DNA of 40,197 nucleotides, from contig JBJKQL010000096.1 in assembly GCA_046705265.1 (NCBI GenBank), positions 1 through 40,197 on the forward strand, in the 5' to 3' direction. The translations under genes and the position numbers were made by a program. Of the stretch, positions 1 to 10,280 are shown piece by piece. This stretch comes from JAJYTL01 sp046705265 (GTDB lineage Bacteria > Pseudomonadota > Alphaproteobacteria > Ferrovibrionales > Ferrovibrionaceae). The notes beneath the pieces were generated by a model. It ran no database searches, had not been told where the DNA came from, and was given only the letters and a program-made list of their open reading frames with translations. Every line of letters starts with the position of its first letter. Positions within the stretch are counted from its first letter, which is position 1.

Positions 1-486
1 GTACTTGCAGCCGGGCCCCCCCTCCGTCTCGGCTACCTCGCGTTCGGCGCCGGCGGCGGGGGGGGGGTGGACTTGGGGGTGGGCGCGTTCAACTTCTACC
101 GCGGGGGCCCGGCGCCGGGCAACGACGTGTCTCCCGAAGGCGAGCTGGAGTGGCGCGGAGGGCCGCGCCTCTTCGGCCTGGGGCCGGCCGGCGGCGTGAT
201 GGTGAACGGCGATGGCGGCACCATGGCCTACGCCGGGGTCTACACTGATTTCCGCGACCGCCGCTGGTCGCTGACACCGGAACTCGCGCTCGGCGCCTAT
301 CACCGGGGCGCCGGCAAGGCGCTTGGCGGTATCTTCGAATTTCGCCTTGCCGCGGAACTCGATTATCGTCTGCGGGGCGGCGATGAAATCGGCTTGCGTT
401 TCGCCCATATCTCGAATGCCGGCATTCATGATCGCAATCCCGGCGAGCAGGAAATTCTGGCGACCTGGGCTTGGCCTTTTTTCTGA
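1..486 (+). CDS. Acyloxyacyl hydrolase / lipid A 3-O-deacylase (PagL-like), 5' partial
   Basis: The reading frame is open from the first base, so the start and signal peptide lie outside the window. PagL-type enzymes are outer-membrane beta-barrels that remove the 3-O acyl chain of lipid A. The C-terminal half carries the family signature: a His-x-Ser-Asn-Ala-Gly motif (RFAHISNAG), a downstream acidic segment (NPGEQE) that could supply the third catalytic residue, and a final aromatic stretch ending in Phe-Phe, as expected for a last barrel strand. Alternating polar and hydrophobic segments fit beta strands. A run of G at about 58-67 near the left edge could hide a sequencing length error; an in-frame GTG at 67 would give 139 residues, but the open frame upstream makes a truncated view more likely than a real start. 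Confidence 0.7.
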   Translation, partial: VLAAGPPLRLGYLAFGAGGGGGVDLGVGAFNFYRGGPAPGNDVSPEGELEWRGGPRLFGLGPAGGVMVNGDGGTMAYAGVYTDFRDRRWSLTPELALGAYHRGAGKALGGIFEFRLAAELDYRLRGGDEIGLRFAHISNAGIHDRNPGEQEILATWAWPFF

Positions 487-517
487 GTCCGGCCAGAGGA
501 ACGAAACGTTCGAGGCC

Positions 518-910
518 ATGCCCGATATTCGAATCGCCGAGGCGATCCTCGCCCTGCACCTCGCCGTCATCGCTTTCAATGTCGCCGGATTGATCGTGAT
601 TCCGGTGGGCGCCTGGCGCGGCTGGCGGATCGTTCGGATCGCCTGGCTGCGGCTGTTGCACTTGGCGCTTCTAGGCGTTGTCGCCGCGCAGGCGCTGGCC
701 GGCCGGGCCTGCATTCTCACCATCTGGCAGAACGATCTCACCCACGGCCCGCAACCGGCCGAGCCGCTGATCATGCGCTGGGTCGATGGCCTGATCTATT
801 GGAACCTTCCGATGGGGTTCTTCGACGCGCTCTATGTCGCAGTGTTTCTCTATGTAGTGGTGCTCGTCCTTCTGGCGCCGTTTTGGCGGCGCGGACCGGA
901 CCCCGGATAA
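518..910 (+). CDS. DUF2784 family small membrane protein
   Basis: A 130-residue protein with about four hydrophobic segments. The pattern matches DUF2784: an N-terminal helix with LALHLAVIAFNV, a WRIVRIAWLRLLHL segment, a Cys-containing stretch (GRACILTIWQND), then a WNLPMGFF/ALYVAVF helix. The function of the family is unknown. I took the ATG at 518, not the earlier in-frame ATG at 323, because the earlier segment overlaps the deacylase and shows no family similarity, while 518 begins directly before the first conserved helix. It starts 31 bases after the deacylase stop and may be co-transcribed with it. It ends 5 bases before the convergent msrP stop. It is not MsrQ: it is too short and has no haem-ligand pattern of that family. 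Confidence 0.7.
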   Translation: MPDIRIAEAILALHLAVIAFNVAGLIVIPVGAWRGWRIVRIAWLRLLHLALLGVVAAQALAGRACILTIWQNDLTHGPQPAEPLIMRWVDGLIYWNLPMGFFDALYVAVFLYVVVLVLLAPFWRRGPDPG

Positions 911-915
911 AATCC

Positions 916-1935
916 CTACATGAAAAGCTTTCGCGCGTAGGGCGGGGTCGAGCCCGGCATGCTGGCATAGAGGCTCGCCACCTCGGCGCCATAGCCGTTA
1001 TAGAGCTGCGTCGGAATACGTTTCCCGGTGCCAAGCTCGCGCTCGGTCGCCTGGCTCCAGCGCGGATGCGGCACTTCCGGATTCACGTTGGCCCAGAAAC
1101 CGTATTCACTGCCATCCACCGAGGACCAGAACGTCTGCGGCATCTTGTCGGTGAAGGTGAAGTGCACCAGGCTCTTCGCCGACTTGAAACCGTATTTCCA
1201 TGGCACCGCGAGGCGAAGCGGCGCGCCGTCCTGCGGCGGCAGCGGCTTGCCGTACATGCCGGTCACCATGAAGGCAAGTTCGTTCGTCGCCTCCTCGATC
1301 GTCAGGCCCTCGACATAAGGCCAGGGATACCAGCTCTGCTCCTGGCCCGGCGCCATGGCCGGGTTCTCGAAGCTCGTCATCTTGACGAACCTGGCGCTGC
1401 CCAAGGGCTTCGCGAAGGCAACGAGCGCCTTCAGGGCAAAGCCGCTCCACGGCACCGCGATCGACCACGCCTCGACGCAGCGATGGCGATAGAGCCGTTC
1501 CTCCTTCGGCATGATCTTCAACAGATCGTCGATGTCGACCGCTTTCGGCTTTTCGACGAGCCCGTCGAAGGCGACGGTCCAGGGGCGGATCTTCAGCGCT
1601 TGCGCCGCCTGCCAGATGTCCTTTTGCGAACCGAATTCGTAAAAATTGTTGTAGGTCGCGACGATCTGCTCGGGCGTCACCGGCCGCTTGAAGCCATAGG
1701 CCTTGTTGCGCGGGAAGGGATAGAGCTTGAGCGAGGGGTCCTTCGCCACTTCGGCCAAGGGGCCGCCCACCGTCTTCGCCTTGGAAAACGGCGAGAACCA
1801 GAATCCCGGCACACCGCTGGCCGCCAAGCCGCCGAGGCCAAGGTCCTGCAAGATCTGCCGCCGGTTGCGATAGACGCCCTCCGACGTCGCCTCCTGTTCC
1901 GTGATCTCCCAACTGCGCTTACGGCGAATCAGCAT
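916..1935 (-). CDS. msrP: Protein-methionine-sulfoxide reductase catalytic subunit MsrP (YedY)
   Basis: A 339-residue molybdoenzyme of the sulfite-oxidase fold that repairs oxidised methionines in periplasmic proteins. The N-terminus has a Tat-type signal (NRRQIL with twin Arg at 25-26, then a short hydrophobic stretch). The molybdenum-ligand cysteine lies in RHRCVEAW at residue 153, and the LRLAVPWKYGFKSAKS block typical of MsrP follows. The ATG at 1935 is used; an upstream in-frame start would add 27 Arg-rich residues with no family match. MsrP binds Mo-molybdopterin, so the moaD/moaE genes at 14.4-15.2 kb supply its cofactor pathway. Its usual membrane partner MsrQ is not beside it in this window. 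A 6-bp dyad at 2022-2037 lies upstream. Confidence 0.93.
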   Translation of the reverse strand: MLIRRKRSWEITEQEATSEGVYRNRRQILQDLGLGGLAASGVPGFWFSPFSKAKTVGGPLAEVAKDPSLKLYPFPRNKAYGFKRPVTPEQIVATYNNFYEFGSQKDIWQAAQALKIRPWTVAFDGLVEKPKAVDIDDLLKIMPKEERLYRHRCVEAWSIAVPWSGFALKALVAFAKPLGSARFVKMTSFENPAMAPGQEQSWYPWPYVEGLTIEEATNELAFMVTGMYGKPLPPQDGAPLRLAVPWKYGFKSAKSLVHFTFTDKMPQTFWSSVDGSEYGFWANVNPEVPHPRWSQATERELGTGKRIPTQLYNGYGAEVASLYASMPGSTPPYARKLFM

Positions 1936-2021
1936 GGTCGTCTCCTCGGTCCCTCCGCACCCCCTCGCGAAACGCAACCTCAGTCTAGTTCGGCGCCGGG
2001 CGATGTGAAAACACACGCCGC

Positions 2022-2037
2022 TTCACGATTGCGTGAA
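2022..2037. promoter_or_regulatory. Short inverted repeat upstream of msrP (possible operator)
   Basis: TTCACG-ATTG-CGTGAA is a perfect 6-bp dyad about 87 bases upstream of the msrP start, in the 203-base gap between msrP and the EF-G-like gene. Position and symmetry suit a dimeric regulator site. No regulator gene sits beside it and no T-run follows, so neither an operator nor a terminator role is established. Confidence 0.25.
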
Positions 2038-2138
2038 AGACGGCGCGCCAGAAGGCTGCCCGGCAGCGGCGGCGCAAACTGTCGCAGCCCGAACCGCCGC
2101 CCCGATCGCCCCGTCCAGGTCGCAGTATGGGTCGCTGT

Positions 2139-4154
2139 TCAGGCCGCCGCCGCGGCCAGCACCTGATCGGCCAGGCGCCCGGTCAATTCCTGCAAATGGT
2201 CGAAGGTGAAATCGAAGGTGCCGACGCCCTGGGTCAGGGAGCGAAGCTCGACAATGAGGTCGTGCAGCTCCGCCTGCGGTAGAAAAGCTTCCACCACGTC
2301 CCAGCCCGACCAGCCGGGCCGCGCGTCGAAGCCGAGAATCTGCCCGCGCCGCCCGCTCAAAAGGCCGTTCACCTTCGAGGTGTATTCGCTCGGCACCGCA
2401 ACCTCGACCTTGCAGATCGGCTCCAGAAGCACGGGATCGCATTTCGGCAGCGCCTCGGTCATGGCGATGCGCGCCGCCGTCTTGAAGGCGATTTCCGACG
2501 AATCGACCGAATGGTAGGAACCGTCGTAAAGCGCCACATGAACGTCGACCACGGGAAAGCCCTGCGGGCCGCTTTCGAGATACTCGCGCACCCCATCCTC
2601 CACCGCCGGGATGAAATTCTTAGGCACCACGCCTCCGACGATGCGGTTCTCGAAGGCGAAGCCCATCCCGCGGGGCTGCGGCTTGATTTCGAGATGCACG
2701 TCGCCGAATTGCCCGTGGCCGCCGGTCTGGCGCTTGTAGCGGCCATGCTGGTTGGCGCCTTTGCGAAGCGCCTGCTTGTAGGCGACCTTGGGAATGCCGC
2801 TGTCGACGCTGAGGCCGTATTTGTTCTTGAGCCGCGCGAAGGCGACCTTCAGATGAATCTCGCCCTGGCCCCACATGACGAATTGATGGGTATCGGCGTT
2901 CTGCTCGAAGCTGATCGCCGGATCCTCGTCGACCAGCCGCGCGACCGCCGAGGAAAGCTTGACCTCGTCGTTCCGGCTCGCCGCATGCACTGCGAGGCCA
3001 TAGACCGGCTTGAGGCGCACCGCCCGCGGCAACGGCTTCGCCGGCTCCTTCGCCGCGGTTAGCGTGTCGCCAGTATGAATGCCTTCGAGCCGGCCGAGCG
3101 CCACCACCTCGCCGGCCGTCGCCTCCGCAATCTTTTCTGTCTGCAGACCCCTCAAGCGGAACAGCCCGGCGACACGCTCGCCGTTCAAGGTCATGCCGTC
3201 CTTGACCGTGCCGGCGAAGACGCGGACAAGCGAAAGCCTGCCGCCATGCGGGGTGATATAGGTCTTCAACACCTGGGCGATGGGCTCGGCGGCATTGGCC
3301 GGCACGCCAAGGCGATCGGCGAGCACCACCGCTCCCGGCGCCTCGTGGCGCAGCGCCTTCAAAAGCCGGCGTACGCCGTTGCCGGTCTCGGCGACGCCGA
3401 GGAGCACCGGCACGATGGCATCCTCCTGCAGCTCGCGCGCGAGATCGGCGAAAACCACGTCCCGCTCCGGCTCGCGGTCATCGAGCAGCGCCTCCATCAG
3501 TTGATCGTCGAAATCGGCGAGCTTCTCCAGCATGGCGTAGCGCGCTTCCGATTCCGAGCCGGCGAGATCGGCCGGCAGCGGCACCACTTCGGAGGGCTGG
3601 TCGTGGCGATAGATGAAGGCCCGCTCGAGGGCGAGATCGATGAAGCCCGTGGTCTGATCGCCGTCGCGGATCGGCAGCTGCCGCAATACCAGAGGCCGCG
3701 GCGACACTGCCTGCAGCGCCGCCAAAAGATCGCGCACCGAGCCCGACGCCTTGTCGATCTTGTTGACGAAAAGGAAATGCGGCAGGCGGTGATCGTCGAG
3801 AAGCTTGAGGACCGGCGCGAGCATCTGCGCCTTGGCGGCGTCGGGTTCCAGCACCACCACTGCCGCGTCGGCGCCAACCAGCGCATTCAAGGTTTCCTGT
3901 TGGAATTCGATCGAGCCGGGGCAATCGAGAAAGGTAAATCGGTCGCCGAGATAATCGACGCTCGTGGCATTGATCTCGACGCTCATCTGCCGCTCGCGCG
4001 CCTCCGCCGAGCCGTCGCCGACAGTGTTGCCCTCGCTGATCGAGCCCTTGCGGCCGATCGCGCCGGTGGCGAACAGAATGCTCTCGAGAAGAGTGGTCTT
4101 CCCGCTCAAATACGGACCGACAATGGCAATGGTACGCGGTCCCGCTGGTTTCAT
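2139..4154 (-). CDS. EF-G-like translational GTPase (alphaproteobacterial EF-G paralogue)
   Basis: A 671-residue protein with EF-G domain order: GTPase domain, then domains II, III, IV and V, the last ending in Ala repeats. G1 is GPYLSGKTT (13-21), unlike the usual GHIDAGKTT. G3 is DCPGSIEF (77-84), where EF-G has DTPGHVDF, so the catalytic His is replaced by Ser81. G4 is NKID (131-134). Domain IV carries HGQFGDVHLEIKP and FIPAVEDGVRE blocks. It is shorter than the housekeeping EF-G (about 690-700 residues) and is not next to rpsL, rpsG or tuf, so it is a paralogue rather than FusA itself. From memory, alphaproteobacteria commonly carry this type with the same G3. Its cellular role is not established; a changed GTPase rate is inference. 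Confidence 0.85.
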   Translation of the reverse strand: MKPAGPRTIAIVGPYLSGKTTLLESILFATGAIGRKGSISEGNTVGDGSAEARERQMSVEINATSVDYLGDRFTFLDCPGSIEFQQETLNALVGADAAVVVLEPDAAKAQMLAPVLKLLDDHRLPHFLFVNKIDKASGSVRDLLAALQAVSPRPLVLRQLPIRDGDQTTGFIDLALERAFIYRHDQPSEVVPLPADLAGSESEARYAMLEKLADFDDQLMEALLDDREPERDVVFADLARELQEDAIVPVLLGVAETGNGVRRLLKALRHEAPGAVVLADRLGVPANAAEPIAQVLKTYITPHGGRLSLVRVFAGTVKDGMTLNGERVAGLFRLRGLQTEKIAEATAGEVVALGRLEGIHTGDTLTAAKEPAKPLPRAVRLKPVYGLAVHAASRNDEVKLSSAVARLVDEDPAISFEQNADTHQFVMWGQGEIHLKVAFARLKNKYGLSVDSGIPKVAYKQALRKGANQHGRYKRQTGGHGQFGDVHLEIKPQPRGMGFAFENRIVGGVVPKNFIPAVEDGVREYLESGPQGFPVVDVHVALYDGSYHSVDSSEIAFKTAARIAMTEALPKCDPVLLEPICKVEVAVPSEYTSKVNGLLSGRRGQILGFDARPGWSGWDVVEAFLPQAELHDLIVELRSLTQGVGTFDFTFDHLQELTGRLADQVLAAAAA

Positions 4155-4313
4155 GGCGGCAATCCTCCCCAGGCTTCCTACGCTCCGCCGTCGATCGGTG
4201 CTGTTTTATCCCACCATGTTTTCAAGCCGGCATCGCGCTGGCAAGTGGAATCCAATGCAACCTGGGTGCCGCGCGCCGTTCAGTTCAGGGGAGCCGCGAA
4301 GTCCCCGGGGGTC

Positions 4314-4348
4314 GGGCGTGCGGCCGAAAACCGACCGGCCGCACCCCC
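4314..4348 (-). terminator. Hairpin downstream of panE (possible terminator)
   Basis: GTGCGGCCG (4318-4326) and CGGCCGCAC (4336-4344) form a perfect 9-bp stem with a 9-base loop; further G-C pairs extend it to about 4314 and 4348 with one mismatch. It lies about 60 bases past the panE stop in the 250-base gap before the EF-G-like gene. No T-run follows on the minus strand, so intrinsic termination would be weak. Confidence 0.3.
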
Positions 4349-4404
4349 AAGCCCAAGTCGTGGCCAGGATCGCGCTTCGCGCGCTTCGGCAGCGGTCCGG
4401 ATGA

Positions 4405-5340
4405 TCAGGCCGGATTGGCGGCCGCCCCCCCGGCGTAGAGCCTGAGCACGCCGTAGGCGACGCGGTTGACCGGCGTCGGCACCGTCTTCTCGCGGCCAAG
4501 CCTGACGACGACCCCGCACAGGCCTTCGATCTCGATGCGGTTGCCACGCTCGAGATCGAAGGCGAGCGAGGCCTTGGTCTCGGGCGGAAACTTGGTGCGG
4601 ATCATCGAGATCGTGCGTTCGACGTCGTCCTCGCTCAGGGCGATGCCGCAAGCCTTGCCGACCGCCGCCACCTCGCGCACCGCGTCGTCGATCAAGGCCG
4701 CGGCTTCAGGGTCGCCCACGATCCTGCCCAGCGGCTGGCGGGTAAGCCCGGTGATCAGTGCGAGCGGCACCAGCATGATGAACTTCTGCCACAGCGCCTT
4801 CTGGATGTCGTTCGAGAGCTGAGCCTCGACCTTGGCCTTGTGGCAGGCCTCGAGGAAAGTCTCGAGCCGGGAGGAGACGCGCCCGTCCATCTCGCCGAAG
4901 ATGAGGCGCGCCATCAGGCCATGGTGGCGCACCACGCCCGGCGACTCGATGGTGGCGGAGATCTGCGCCACGCCGCCTGCCACGTGGCGGGCGGGAATCA
5001 CCTTGCCGATGCGGCTCTCTGCGTCGATGCCGTTTTGCAGCGAGATCACCACCGTATCGGGCTTCAGGAGCGGCGGCAGGAGTCTGGCCGCGCTTTCGGT
5101 GTCGTAGAGCTTGACCGTGAACAGCACCACGTCGACCGGGCCCACCTCGGCCGGGTTGTCGGTCGCCTTGGCGGGCTTCAGGAGCGCGTCGCCCGACGGG
5201 GTTATGAGCTTCAGCCCATGCTCCCGCATGGCCGCGAGATGGCGGCCGCGCGCGATGAAATGCACGTCTTCGCCGGCCTGCGCGAGCCGGAGGCCAAAAT
5301 AGCCGCCAACCCCGCCGGCGCCGATGACCACGATGCGCAT
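4405..5340 (-). CDS. panE: 2-dehydropantoate 2-reductase (ketopantoate reductase)
   Basis: A 311-residue NADPH-dependent reductase that converts ketopantoate to pantoate for pantothenate and CoA synthesis. The N-terminus is a Rossmann motif, MRIVVIGAGGVGGYFG. The middle has the PanE pattern SLQNGIDAE and an ICHAAlpha-type C-terminal domain with the conserved KALWQKFIML segment. The ATG at 5340 is preferred over the GTG immediately before it, because AAGGAG (5350-5355 read on the minus strand) is then seven bases away. It lies 28 bases downstream of the aminotransferase gene on the same strand, which suggests one transcript. Several PanE/ApbA paralogues exist in proteobacteria and substrate cannot be fixed from sequence alone. 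Confidence 0.88.
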   Translation of the reverse strand: MRIVVIGAGGVGGYFGLRLAQAGEDVHFIARGRHLAAMREHGLKLITPSGDALLKPAKATDNPAEVGPVDVVLFTVKLYDTESAARLLPPLLKPDTVVISLQNGIDAESRIGKVIPARHVAGGVAQISATIESPGVVRHHGLMARLIFGEMDGRVSSRLETFLEACHKAKVEAQLSNDIQKALWQKFIMLVPLALITGLTRQPLGRIVGDPEAAALIDDAVREVAAVGKACGIALSEDDVERTISMIRTKFPPETKASLAFDLERGNRIEIEGLCGVVVRLGREKTVPTPVNRVAYGVLRLYAGGAAANPA

Positions 5341-5368
5341 CACGCCGCTCCTTACCCCTCGCCGCCCG

Positions 5369-6571
5369 CTATTTCAGGCTGGCGCAGAACTTCTGGATGC
5401 GGCGGCAGGCCTCGGTGAGCGCCGCCGTCGAGGTGGCATAGGAAACGCGGAAATGCGGGCTTAAGCCGAACGCCTCGCCGTGCACCACTGCGACGCCCTC
5501 GCTTTCGAGCAAAAGGGTAATGAAATCGAGGTCCGATTTGATCACCTTGCCATCCGGTGTCGTCTTGCCGAGCACGCCCGCAATCGAAGGATAGACGTAG
5601 AACGCGCCTTCCGGCACCGGGCAGGTGATGCCTTTCGCCTCGTTCAGCATCTTGACCACAAGGTCGCGCCGCTCCTTGAACGCCTGGCGCCAGCCGGGAA
5701 GGAAATCCTTTGGCCCGTTCAACCCCGCCACGGCCGCCGCCTGAGTGATCGACGACGCATTCGAGGTGCTCTGCCCCTGCAGCGTGATCATCGCGTCGAT
5801 CAGCTCCTTCGGCCCGGCGCAGAAGCCGAGCCGCCAGCCGGTCATCGAATAGGCCTTCGACATGCCGTTCATGGTGAGCGTGCGGTCGTAAAGCTTCGGC
5901 TCGATCTCGGCGGCGGTAGAAAAGACAAAATTGTCGTAGGTCAAATGCTCGTAGATGTCGTCGGCCAGCACCCAGACCTGGGGATGGCGGAGCAACACCT
6001 CGGTGAGCGCCTTCAATTCGTCGCGGTTATAGGCGGCGCCGCTCGGGTTGGACGGCGAGTTCAGGATCAGCCATTTGGTCTTCGGCGTGACCGCCGCCTC
6101 GAGTTCGGCCGGCGTCATCTTGAAGCCGCTCGCGAGCGCGGTGTTCACCACCACCGGCGTGGCACCGGCCAGGAGCACGACGTCCGGGTAGCTCACCCAA
6201 TAGGGCGCCGGCACGATCACCTCGTCGCCGGGGTCCAAGGTGGCGATAAGTGCGTTGAACAGCACCTGCTTGCCGCCCGAGGTCACGAGCACTTGGTCGG
6301 GCCGGTAGTCGAGGTTGTTCTCCCGCTTAAACTTCGCAACCACCGCCTTTCTAAGCTCAGGGCTGCCGGCGACGGCGGTGTACTTGGTTTCGCCACGATC
6401 GATCGCCGCCTTGGCCGCGGCCTTGATGTGGTCCGGCGTGTCGAAATCCGGCTCGCCGGCGCTCAAACCTACCACATCGCGCCCGGCAGCCTTCATTTCC
6501 AAGGCCTTAGCGGTAATCGACATGGTTGCCGAGGGCTTGATGCGCTGCAGCGCCTGAGACAGGAACGACAT
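5369..6571 (-). CDS. Class I PLP-dependent aspartate/aromatic aminotransferase
   Basis: A 400-residue fold-type I aminotransferase of the prokaryotic aspartate aminotransferase group (AatA/AspB type). Visible hallmarks: GLSAGEPDFDTP near 35-46, YTAVAGSPELRKAV, the substrate/cofactor segment NSPSNPSGA (171-179), ADDIYEHL (203-210) and the PLP lysine in MSKAYSMTGWRLGF (Lys239). Length is as usual for the family. The start at 6571 gives the normal N-terminus MSFLSQALQRIKPS; a longer reading frame to 6853 would add 94 residues of no similarity that overlap the divergent DUF1127 gene. It transfers amino groups between aspartate (possibly also aromatic amino acids or prephenate) and 2-oxoacids. It is probably the first gene of a unit with panE. 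Confidence 0.9.
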   Translation of the reverse strand: MSFLSQALQRIKPSATMSITAKALEMKAAGRDVVGLSAGEPDFDTPDHIKAAAKAAIDRGETKYTAVAGSPELRKAVVAKFKRENNLDYRPDQVLVTSGGKQVLFNALIATLDPGDEVIVPAPYWVSYPDVVLLAGATPVVVNTALASGFKMTPAELEAAVTPKTKWLILNSPSNPSGAAYNRDELKALTEVLLRHPQVWVLADDIYEHLTYDNFVFSTAAEIEPKLYDRTLTMNGMSKAYSMTGWRLGFCAGPKELIDAMITLQGQSTSNASSITQAAAVAGLNGPKDFLPGWRQAFKERRDLVVKMLNEAKGITCPVPEGAFYVYPSIAGVLGKTTPDGKVIKSDLDFITLLLESEGVAVVHGEAFGLSPHFRVSYATSTAALTEACRRIQKFCASLK

Positions 6572-6687
6572 ACCGGACCTCACAAGAAAACCGGAGGGGA
6601 AGCTAACGCTCCGAGGGCGCTCTGACAACTTGCAATCGCAGCGAAAATCACCTTTGCCCGGCAAAGACCGCATGGTTGCCATGCACA

Positions 6688-6721
6688 ATAGGTGGTTGTT
6701 GCGGCGCAACAAAGCGCCTAT
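6688..6721. promoter_or_regulatory. Dyad in the divergent aminotransferase/DUF1127 promoter region
   Basis: TTGTTGC (6696-6702), GGC, GCAACAA (6706-6712) is a perfect 7-bp inverted repeat, flanked symmetrically by ATAGG (6688-6692) and CCTAT (6717-6721). It lies midway in the 227-base gap between two divergent genes, where a dimeric regulator could act on both. The protein that would bind it is unknown. Confidence 0.3.
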
Positions 6722-6798
6722 TTGCTTTCTGAACAATAGGACTTGGCCTTCAGTGCCAGGAATTCCCAGAGGATTTTCGAGTTGAAGGAGATGATCGC

Positions 6799-7014
6799 AT
6801 GTCATATATGAGCCACCGCAGCCTGTCTTCCGCCGTTTCTTTCGGCGATGCACCCAAGGCCCAGTTTTCGCTTGCCAACTTATTCAGCGCTTGGCGGCAC
6901 CGCGCCAAGGAGCGCGCCGAACTCGCGCGCATGAGCGAGCGCGAGCTACAGGACATCGGCCTCACCCGTCTTGACGCAGTGCGCGAGTACCAGAAGCCGT
7001 TCTGGCGCCTCTAA
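6799..7014 (+). CDS. DUF1127 (YjiS-like) small protein
   Basis: A 71-residue basic protein. The C-terminal half has the DUF1127 pattern: a WRHRAKERAELARMSERELQ helix followed by DIGLTR and a final RLDAVREYQKPFW segment. Members are Arg-rich and abundant in alphaproteobacteria; some have been linked to RNA turnover and to phosphate or carbon metabolism, from published work on Agrobacterium and Rhodobacter. GAAGGAG (6783-6789) is nine bases before the ATG, which supports this start. It is divergent from the aminotransferase gene. What it does here is unknown. Confidence 0.85.
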   Translation: MSYMSHRSLSSAVSFGDAPKAQFSLANLFSAWRHRAKERAELARMSERELQDIGLTRLDAVREYQKPFWRL

Positions 7015-7326
7015 CCCCCTTCGGCGCCTCGAAAATCCTTTTCGCGGCGCGGGTTGCGGTCAAAGGCCTCTCACCCAGTGGACTTGTCGAGCGGCCAGAG
7101 TGTGTAGCGTTCTAGCGTTGTACAGTCAGTAGCGTTTTTGAAGTGCGCAAGTGATGACCCGCAAACCCGCGCCGACCAGTGCGCCCGCCGGATGTGCCCC
7201 CCCGCATCCAGCGGGCGCTTCTTTCCTCCGCCACCGCTTTACCAACGACCCAGCCATAAGGCGGCAAAGACCAGGACCGGCCTGCAGCAACTGGTCAAAG
7301 CTGGACCCGGAAGGCATATTAGGCCC
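7015..7326 (+). other. Gap between the DUF1127 gene and uvrB
   Basis: A 312-base gap with no supported gene. It holds a candidate LexA site at 7109-7123. An in-frame upstream extension of uvrB (from 7138) runs through its right part, but the encoded 63 residues are Arg/Pro-rich and resemble no UvrB N-terminus, so I read that part as leader. Confidence 0.4.
7109..7123. promoter_or_regulatory. Candidate LexA (SOS) box upstream of uvrB
   Basis: GTTC-TAGCGTT-GTAC matches the alphaproteobacterial LexA consensus GTTC-N7-GTTC except for one base in the second half-site. uvrB is a common SOS gene, so the position, about 200 bases before the uvrB start, makes sense. A single 8-base-information motif can arise by chance. 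Confidence 0.4.
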
Positions 7327-9507
<2,181 letters not shown>

Positions 9508-9509
9508 AC

Positions 9510-10280
9510 ATGGCGAGTGCGGAGAAAGGCGCGGTACTCATAACCGGCGCCGCGCGGCGGATTGGCCGGGCCATCGCGCTCGATCTTGGCCGGCGCGGCT
9601 TTCCCATTGCCATCCATCATCACCGCTCTGCGGGCGAGGCCGAAAGCTTGGCCATGGAAATTCGTGACGCCGGCGGCGTCGCCCGCGCACTCGCCGCCGA
9701 TCTCGCCGACCCTGATGCGGTGATGCGTCTCGTGCCATCGGCAGCGGCGCTCGTCGGCCCGATCGGGACCCTGATCAACAATGCCGCATGCTTCGAGCAT
9801 GACACCATCCTGAATGCGACGCTTGAAAGCTGGACGCTTCATCTTGACGTCAACCTAAGGGCGCCGTTCTTTCTCGCCCAGAGCTTTGCCCGCGCGCTGC
9901 CCGAGGGCATGAGCGGCAATATCATCAACCTGATCGATATGCGGGTGTGGAAACCAACGCCGCATTTCGCGTCCTATACGGTGAGCAAAAGCGGGCTCTG
10001 GTTGCTTACTCAGACGCTCGCGATGGCCTTGGCGCCACGCATCCGCGTGAACGGCATCGGACCCGGACCAACGCTGCCTTCAACGCATCAGAGCGAAAGC
10101 GCTTTCGCGCGCCAGACTGCGGCACTGCCGCTCCGGCGCGCACCGACGCCCGCCGATATCGCCGCCGGCGTGCGCTATATTCTCGAAGCAGAAAGCCTCA
10201 CCGGCCAGATGCTGGCGTTGGACGGCGGCCAGCATCTTCCTTCCCCGCCCCTGTCGGCGCCGAACGGAGACGATGAATGA
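9510..10280 (+). CDS. FolM-like short-chain dehydrogenase (pteridine reductase type)
   Basis: A 256-residue SDR. The cofactor motif is TGAARRIGRAIA, whose Arg-Arg is typical of pteridine reductases and FolM rather than ordinary TGxxxGIG SDRs. The catalytic Tyr-Lys is in YTVSK, and the C-terminus ends with TGQMLALDGGQHL, again as in FolM. FolM reduces dihydromonapterin and weakly dihydrofolate. The following gene is a FolB-like aldolase that overlaps it by four bases (ATGA), so a joint role in pterin metabolism is likely. I prefer the ATG at 9510, nine bases after GGGG; a GTG at 9504 overlapping the uvrB stop is the alternative. Exact substrate is inferred. Confidence 0.75.
   Translation: MASAEKGAVLITGAARRIGRAIALDLGRRGFPIAIHHHRSAGEAESLAMEIRDAGGVARALAADLADPDAVMRLVPSAAALVGPIGTLINNAACFEHDTILNATLESWTLHLDVNLRAPFFLAQSFARALPEGMSGNIINLIDMRVWKPTPHFASYTVSKSGLWLLTQTLAMALAPRIRVNGIGPGPTLPSTHQSESAFARQTAALPLRRAPTPADIAAGVRYILEAESLTGQMLALDGGQHLPSPPLSAPNGDDE

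Noticed and set aside
518..910. MsrQ, the membrane partner of MsrP
   Set aside because: Too short, helix layout and sequence fit DUF2784, and it is on the opposite strand, convergent with msrP.
2139..4154. Ribosomal-protection tetracycline resistance gene (TetM/TetO type)
   Set aside because: Overall architecture is EF-G-like but the N-terminus, G1 and G3 match an alphaproteobacterial EF-G paralogue rather than Tet proteins, and the context is chromosomal core.
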